Assembly: GCA_025765615.1 (NCBI GenBank)
Contig: JAIVFJ010000021.1
Span: 248,001-312,000, forward strand
DNA from: Zopfochytrium polystomum
Lineage: Eukaryota; Chytridiomycota; Chytridiomycetes; Chytridiales; Chytridiaceae
DNA: 64,000 bases
Reading direction: 5' to 3'
This document shows, in pieces, positions 58,494 to 64,000 of the stretch. Within the stretch, counting starts at the first letter, position 1. Each line of letters starts with the position of its first letter. A program made the position numbers and the translations under genes. The notes under the pieces are model-generated. The model made no database searches. It was not told the origin of the DNA and saw nothing but the letters and a program-made list of their open reading frames with translations.

Positions 58494-59008
58494 TTGGTTG
58501 GTTGGTTGTTGGCCTTCAGACAAGCACTGGTTGTTATTCCTTTTCGTATTTTTATTACTTTTTGTCTCACTTTTATCTCTTTTGGATCTTTTTGGGCAAG
58601 AGTTGAAATTGAAGCAAAAAAAATAAATAAATTAAAATAAAAAGTAAAATAATAAATATATAAAAAAATGCAAAACAAAGTTGTGCTTGTGTCCAAAAAA
58701 GGAAGACTGAGTTCGATAAGACCGCCCGCGATTGGTCCGTTTTGCACCATTTCACCTTTCTTGGTCATTTTTTTTGTCTTTTTGCCCGATTTCGTTGTTC
58801 GCATGTTACTTTTCTTTTTCTTTTCCTTTTTTTTTTTTTTCTTATTGTTTCTTGTGTTTCACTTCACACTCACATAAATCGGGCGGCCGGCCTCCTCTCC
58901 CATTCCCTTTTCTTCCCACACACATACGTTTCGAAAACAAGCGAGCCTCCCCCTCCCCTCCCACCCATCTTCTTCTTCTTCAGACGAGAGAGAGAGAGAG
59001 AGAGAGAA
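58494..59008. promoter_or_regulatory. Divergent AT-rich promoter of pirin and G-gamma genes
   Basis: The block 58600-58670 is very AT-rich (AAATAAATAAATTAAAAT) and lies between divergent genes. T runs occur near 58765 and 58825. A GA run at 58986-59006 directly precedes the G-gamma start codon. Specific factor sites cannot be named. Confidence 0.5.
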
Positions 59009-59433
59009 ATGGCTTCCATGACCTTCAACAACGGCTACCAGCAGCAACACAACCTCGTCGCCGGCAGCGTCAGCATCAGCAACGTCGTGGCATCCCGTGC
59101 GGAGAAGGAGTTTGGCAAGCTCCAGAGGCTCATCGAGTTGAATCAGCGACTGGAGGCCGCACTCAGCATGCCCCGAATTCCCGTCTCCGCTGCCGCCCGA
59201 GAGTGAGTATTGCAAATGCATTCGTCCCACCCACACAAGGCATCGACCACCTTTTTTTCTCCCCCGCAAAGCGAGCTAACTCATTACTGGCGATATCCTC
59301 CCGACCCAGTCTCGTCAAGCACTGCAACACTGTGTCTGACCCGCTCATCCCCGGCTTATGGGGAGAACCTTCGGGCAGCCCGTTTACTTCCAACTCAAGC
59401 TCGAGCGACACCGTTTGCTGCATTATAATTTAA
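59009..59433 (+). CDS. Heterotrimeric G-protein gamma subunit
   Basis: Two exons (59009-59202, 59310-59433) give 105 residues. After a 30-residue leader the GGL helix reads EKEFGKLQRLIELNQRLEAA followed by LSMPRIPVSAAARD; exon 2 gives LVKHCNTVSDPLIPGLWGEP and SGSPF. The C-terminus is DTVCCIII: the last four residues CIII form a CaaX box for prenylation, and the preceding Cys is a typical palmitoylation site, as in fungal G-gamma. It pairs with a WD-repeat G-beta at the plasma membrane to transmit receptor signals. The acceptor at 59309 was preferred over one at about 59270 because it restores the HCN..DPL..WG block. A GA repeat lies immediately 5' of the ATG. Confidence 0.9.
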
Positions 59434-59780
59434 TTAAGGGCGCCAGCAGGACTAGACCCAAACCTCTTAAGCAGTGCCCCCCCCTCCCCCCCCCCGAAAA
59501 GCTATTTGATTTTGGCTTTTGATCGTTTATTTCATTCGAAGGATCCTATTATGAATGGGTGTAAAATACATTTTTTTTTTTTTTTTTTGGGTCGAGTAAT
59601 ATCGGTTCGCAACGCAGCGAAGAGAAGGAGCGGAGGAAAGAGAAAAGAGAGAGAGATGGAGATAATCGTAAAAAAGATAGTAATTTATATAATGCCCCAG
59701 CAGCTGCGTATGGAGCAAGGAATTGTGCCACCGCTCTGCCACTGCGGAGTCGGAAAGATACATATCATCCACGAAGTGAT
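59434..59780. other. Spacer with poly-T run
   Basis: No gene is supported. A C-run near 59480-59495 and a T run of about 20 at 59570-59588 occur. A plus-strand frame running to 59961 from an ATG near 59655 overlaps the minus-strand exon and was not accepted. Confidence 0.4.
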
Positions 59781-60522
59781 TCAGACCGAGAGGAGCGCGA
59801 CAGCGGCGGCCCCGGCGGCCCCGGCGGCAGCTAACGAACAGGTTACGGACGATCCCCCGGATGTCGAAACGCCAAAAGCGGAGATCGTGGTGGCGTACCC
59901 GGTAAGAGTCTGCGACAAGGACGCGCCAACCGTCCTATTTTTTCAAGGTGAATGCTTTTAGTGGCCCGAACACTGAAAGAAAAGAAAGAAAAAAAAGGAA
60001 AAAAAGGGTGGGATCGGATCGGGAAAAGGGGGGCAAGGCCGTTGTTGTCCGTCAAATCTGCTTCCCGCACCTGCAATCGCTGAGCAAGTCCGCAACCGCG
60101 ACGACGGATCCGTCCACGTTGACGACAACGCCGCCGCACGAGTTTGCGACATTTTGGACCGTGTCGCCAAAGGCCGGGAGCACGCAGAAGCACTTTAAGA
60201 AGCTGATGTAGTCGGCGCGCTGCCAGGTCGAGGTCGATGCGGGGGCGGTCGAAGACGACGAGGACACGACGACGGGGGCGCTGGTGATTGTTGACGACGA
60301 CGACGACGACGAGGCGGTGAGGGAGAACGGTGGCGGGGAGACGGTGGGCAGGGTGCAGAGCTTGGTGTAGGAGGAGAAAGCGTCCTGGGCGGAGGCGCAG
60401 GCCGAGGTCGGGGGCTGGGTAAGGGGAGACGCGCCGACGGCGGCGGCGACGGTGGCGGCGGCGACGAGGAACGCGATGGAAAGGTGGGGTTTGGCAAGAC
60501 AGCGAGAGGCGGCGACAGTCAT
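59781..60522 (-). CDS. Secreted Cys-containing protein with hydrophobic C-terminus (GPI-type)
   Basis: Two exons (60522-60071, 59934-59781) give 201 residues. The N-terminus is a signal peptide: basic start, then LSIAFLVAAATVAAAVG with a likely cut near GAS. A mature part has scattered Cys (SACASAQDAF, TKLCTLP), a Ser/Thr stretch, then LKCFCVLPAFGDTVQNVANS and CGG, VVAVADLLSDCR. Exon 2 adds TVGASLSQTLTGYATTISAF, a Ser/Gly linker and a terminal hydrophobic tail CSLAAAGAAGAAAVALLSV with no charged residue after it, as in GPI-anchored fungal wall proteins. About six to eight Cys suggest disulphides, but the spacing does not clearly fit CFEM. Family unknown. The tail depends on the modelled splice; without it the frame stops at 60052. 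Confidence 0.6.
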
Positions 60523-61055
60523 TTTTTTGCTTTTTTTGTCACTTTTCTTTCCACACACTTATTAATATTTTGCCTTATTTTTGTTTTGGGAGGTTGTAGA
60601 GGAGCAAGTCTCCAGTATTTATGTGCGTGTGAGTGTGTGTGTGTGCGTTACTGTGTGTTTGTGTGTGCGTGAGTGCGCGCGTTGCGTGTGTGAGTGTTGG
60701 CGTGCGGGCGTGTGGTGTGGACGCAATACGCTTGCAAGCGCTGCCCCCGCCCACAGCTGCCCCCGCCCGCTTGCTGCGGCTGCTGCGCTGCGGCCCCTTT
60801 TCGCTGCTGCTTCTACTTCTGCACGAGTGGTGTCAAATGGCGTGAGAAAGAGAGCGTGAGTGAGTGAGTGAGTGTGTGTGTGTGTGTTTGTCTGTAATAT
60901 CTTTATTTAGCTGAGGATGCTCCACCCACACACTGATGGAATGAATTCAAAAGCAGACACAGACAACAGTAAATCAAAAAAAAAAAAAAAAAAAAAAAAA
61001 GAAAAAAGAAAAAAGAAAGCCGCCTGCTGCCTGCGCCCCCCTGTCTGCAGCCAGC
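60523..61055. promoter_or_regulatory. Divergent promoter with GT/GTGA repeats and poly-A
   Basis: Upstream region shared by the secreted protein (-) and the TIR-LRR gene (+). It contains GTGTGC repeats (60620-60720), GTGA and GT repeats (60855-60890) and an A run of about 26 at 60969-61000, close to the plus-strand start. No gene seen. Confidence 0.5.
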
Positions 61056-64000
61056 ATGTCGCAGCAGCAGCATCAGCAGCAGCCGCCGCTGCCGCACACA
61101 GCCTCCGCCGCCGCCGCTGCCGTCGCCGCCCGCCTCCCCCACCTGGCTGATAATCGGTTCGCGCGCGGAGCAGCCGGAACCGCTGTCGTCGTCACCAAAA
61201 CCACCTCCACCACAACCTCCTCAAAGACCAGCACCGCCACCGCGGCATCGTCTTCTTCTTCTTCTTCCGCCGCGGCGGAGATCGACTATGCTCTCAAGTC
61301 CAAAATAGCTGCCCTGGAGGGCCACCTGACGGTGTCGGAGATGCGCCTGAAGGACGCAGAGGCACAGGTCCAGGAGCTCAAAGCTTCCGCCTTGGCAACT
61401 GCTCGTGAGAACGTCATCAAGGCGATCACCACCGTGCCCCCAGCTAACGGCACAGCCACTCCTGGATTGCATCCGTCGTCGTCGTCTTCGGGCTCTCTCT
61501 CCGTCCCTCGCATCACCACGACCGCCAGCACCACCGGCGCCGGCGGCGACCTCGGTCACGGTGGCTCAGAACTGGCGCTTCCGTCTGCGGGTGGCACCTC
61601 TCCCCGTCTTGTCGCCGCCCCCGATCTACCGCCGCCAAGCCCGACCGGCTTGGCGGCGGCGCTGTTGCCTCCGCGGCCCCCCCCCGCGCGGATCCTCCAT
61701 CAAGATAGTTCAGCGGACCGTCGTAACAACGAGCACCTCCCAGGCGCCCACAGGCGCGCCGGCGCACATCCCAGCCGTCCAAACCAACATCCCCGCACTT
61801 CACAGCCCGGTGGTGGTGGTGGACCTGACAGCCGAGCTGCACGCCTTGCGCTTTTGCCTCTCCGTTTTGGATGACAACGACGAGTCCGCACCTGCAAGCG
61901 ACCACCGCTTTGTGCATGCGAGGCACGTGGACGTGGAGGCTGTTCAGAAGGTTCACGAAAACGTGGCCGCGGTCTCGCAAAGGACGGACGAGCGGGTGGG
62001 ACTCATGCGGGAATTCATTGCGGCAAAAGAGCGCGAGTGGATTAAAGGAACCGTATCGCAAGAGGACGACTACGAGGGTCTCTTCTTCCAAGCGACTCGG
62101 GGGTGGGCAGTTTGGAACGCTCCTCCAAAGGACTTGAAGGCATACGGGTTTGGACGATCGGACAGTTACAAATACGACTTTTTTATATCCTACCGAGTTG
62201 CTTCGGAGTCATACTTGGCGCGAGAGCTTCGGCTCCGACTTATCAAGCTCAACTACAAGGTCTTTTTGGACCAGGAGAACCTTAAAGATGGAGAGGTGAA
62301 ATATACCATTTCGTGCTTCTCTTCCGCTTCACGCTAACATACACTCCTTGCGCGCAAACTACCAAGAACTGGCAAACAGGCTTCGTGACGGGGTTAAAGT
62401 CTTCACGGGTTGTTCTGTTGCTTGTTTCGGCAGCAGCTCTTGAGCCGCGTCGCGTGGCACGTTCCGTTTCGGCTGTGGATAATGTTCTTCTAGAGTGGGA
62501 AACTGCGATGGCAGCAGCAACATTTGGCTTCTGCGCAGTGTTACCAAGTGAGTTTTTTTGCAGCGGCTCTTCTACCTGCACTCTTTAACATGAACGGTCC
62601 CATGTGCACAGTATACGTCGGATCGGGCGTCATCGATATTTCAAAGTATCCGAAAGACCGTTTCAAGCTTGTTGAGCGGAATCCAGGAACAGAACTCTTT
62701 TGCCGACAGAGTGCATTTACCACCCTCCGACGACTGCAAAGCATCGGAATGCGTTTGTCGCTCCCAAATCCGGCTCGTGGCTTCACGGACGATCATATAG
62801 GCAAAATCGCAGCAACGCTCAAGGGCTTCAACTTGACTTTTGACGTGACCCAGCCAAAGAAAGCTCTTCTTTACTTTCAAGAACTTGGCGAAAAAATCTT
62901 TGGGCAAGAGCCGGGTGGCTCTATTTCAAAGGCCTGGTTCTGCAAGGATTGCAGAATAGAGCCAGTGTTCGGTGACAAATTTTCCAAATTTCATCTGGTC
63001 ATGAAACACAATAACGCGTGGAAAAACTTTAACGTTTCCCGTAAGTTGATGCTGAAATCATCGCGAAAACGGCCGTTTGACGTTAATTTTATTCAGGACA
63101 AGTTCGCGAATCTGGAGCAGACACTGGCCTCTCAGCGCTCATATTAGATGATATCCGCAAGAAAGAACCAGAGACTTTGACCTTCGCATGTACGCTCTTT
63201 CGGAACACTTTCTTTGAGAAGCGCATTACAATGCTTATCTCAATTGCCTTATCAAGGGGAGTCTATTCAGTCAAAGGACCCAATCGATCAACAAGAAATG
63301 AAGGCAATCACGAAGGCTCTAGAAGCAGCGCCGTCGATCAAGTCATTGAACTTTTCGTGTGAGTCTTTTTGAGACCTAAGGTCTTTCAGCTCAATCAACG
63401 GCCCAGATAACTTTTTTGATGATGCGGCCGCTCGAGAACTCGTTCGCTGGATCAAAACATTGCCTAACCTCGATCAGCTCTATCTTCGGAGCGTAAAGTC
63501 TGAAAATTACTCTCTTGTCGCAGAGTGTCTGCGCTCGCTTGTAGATTCAAGAGTCTCGGTTCTCCGGGTGTGGGGTCAGTGTCCCCTCCGTACGCGTTGC
63601 CTGTATTTACTGACTCTAGCGCAGATTCGGACGACTCTGAGGCTGACTTGGAAGCGCTATCCTCTCCTAAAGCAATGCATTCTATACAAGTGGCTTTGAA
63701 TGAGTATCTTGCTTCGACCAAATCACTGAAGCAGTTAAAAATTGGGTGTAAGAAATGCTGCTTCCAGAGGGCTTGTTCCTTGAACTTTTTGACCGAATAT
63801 TGGTGCTCCTTAAAAAAAAAAAAAAAAAAAAAATACAGATGCAGGAGACTTTGCCCCTCTCGCCGAGGCGCTGGTGCAAAACCACAGCATTGTCCAGCTA
63901 ACTTTTGCCTGTACGTTTATTTCGTTGCATCCTTCTTCCTTCCATTGAACCAGGCGTTCCTAGACGCTCATGTGACACACGACGTGAAGAGCTTCTTCAA
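61056..64000 (+). CDS. Coiled-coil/TIR/leucine-rich-repeat protein, cut by window end
   Basis: Exons: 61056-62295, 62367-62547, 62612-63040, 63097-63189, 63257-63356, 63390-63574, 63625-63747, 63839-63910, 63954 to beyond the window. The N-terminus is Gln/Ala/Ser-rich, then a helix EIDYALKSKIAALEGHLTVS and VEAVQKVHENVAAVSQRTDE. The TIR domain starts about residue 370: YKYDFFISYRVASESYLARE, VFLDQENLKDGENWQTGF, SSRVVLLLVSAAAL, DNVLLEWETAMAAA (candidate catalytic Glu), VLPIYVGSG. A linker with CKDC follows. LRRs then come about one per exon: EPETLTFA, SIKSLNFS, NLDQLYLRSV, VSVLRVWD, SLKQLKIGY, SIVQLTFA. No NACHT or NB-ARC is seen. A C9 run (61677-61685) breaks the frame inside exon 1 unless an intron (about 61561-61708) removes it. 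Role in signalling or immunity is inference from domains. Confidence 0.8.

Noticed and set aside
59653..59961. Plus-strand frame starting MEIIVKKIVIYIMPQQ
   Set aside because: Overlaps the minus-strand exon with a signal-peptide/GPI-tail layout; its own composition shows no family or splice partner.

Overview
The window is eukaryotic nuclear DNA, most likely from an early-diverging, chytrid-like fungus. The evidence is short GT..AG introns (about 44-210 bp) in most genes, CTAAC/CTGAC-like branch sites, and a gene set that mixes fungal signalling (Bck1/Ste11-type MAPKKK, G-gamma with a CaaX tail) with families that Dikarya often lack (OCRL-type 5-phosphatase, RanBP2-finger nucleoporin, TIR-LRR protein). 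The taxon is inferred; there is no rRNA or tRNA to confirm it. All exon models are hand-built from reading frame, splice consensus and remembered family motifs.

Layout. 1-9.1 kb: 5' end of RNA polymerase I subunit RPA2 (-), a single-pass surface protein (+) and a large C2H2 zinc-finger protein (+). 9.2-12.8 kb: gene-free, CT-rich repetitive DNA with a dispersed 22-bp motif. 12.8-15.9 kb: an unrecognised Ser-rich protein (-). 16-23.1 kb: a decayed Ty1/copia graveyard with three pol fragments and shared repeat blocks. 23.2-40.7 kb: a compact run of five + strand genes (class IV aminotransferase, MAPKKK, Nup153-like nucleoporin, OCRL-like phosphatase, TFIIH Tfb1). 41.6-49.9 kb: an F-BAR/PH/C2/RasGAP gene (-) divergent from an ataxin-10 gene (+). 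50-60.5 kb: a small hypothetical protein, a PH/Gln-rich protein, an acidic helical-repeat protein and a bacterial-type pirin (all -), then G-gamma (+) and a secreted, tail-anchored Cys protein (-). 61 kb to the end: a coiled-coil/TIR/LRR gene running off the window.

Themes. Several genes act in Ras/Rho/G-protein, phosphoinositide and cell-wall-type MAPK signalling (G-gamma, RasGAP, OCRL, MAPKKK, PH protein); others are nuclear housekeeping (RPA2, Tfb1, nucleoporin). No operon logic applies. Long A/T homopolymers and GA/CT microsatellites sit in promoters and introns. Two clear and two probable reading-frame breaks, three of them in homopolymers and all explained by one extra base, suggest residual sequence error or mild decay. 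The most novel item is the TIR-LRR gene.
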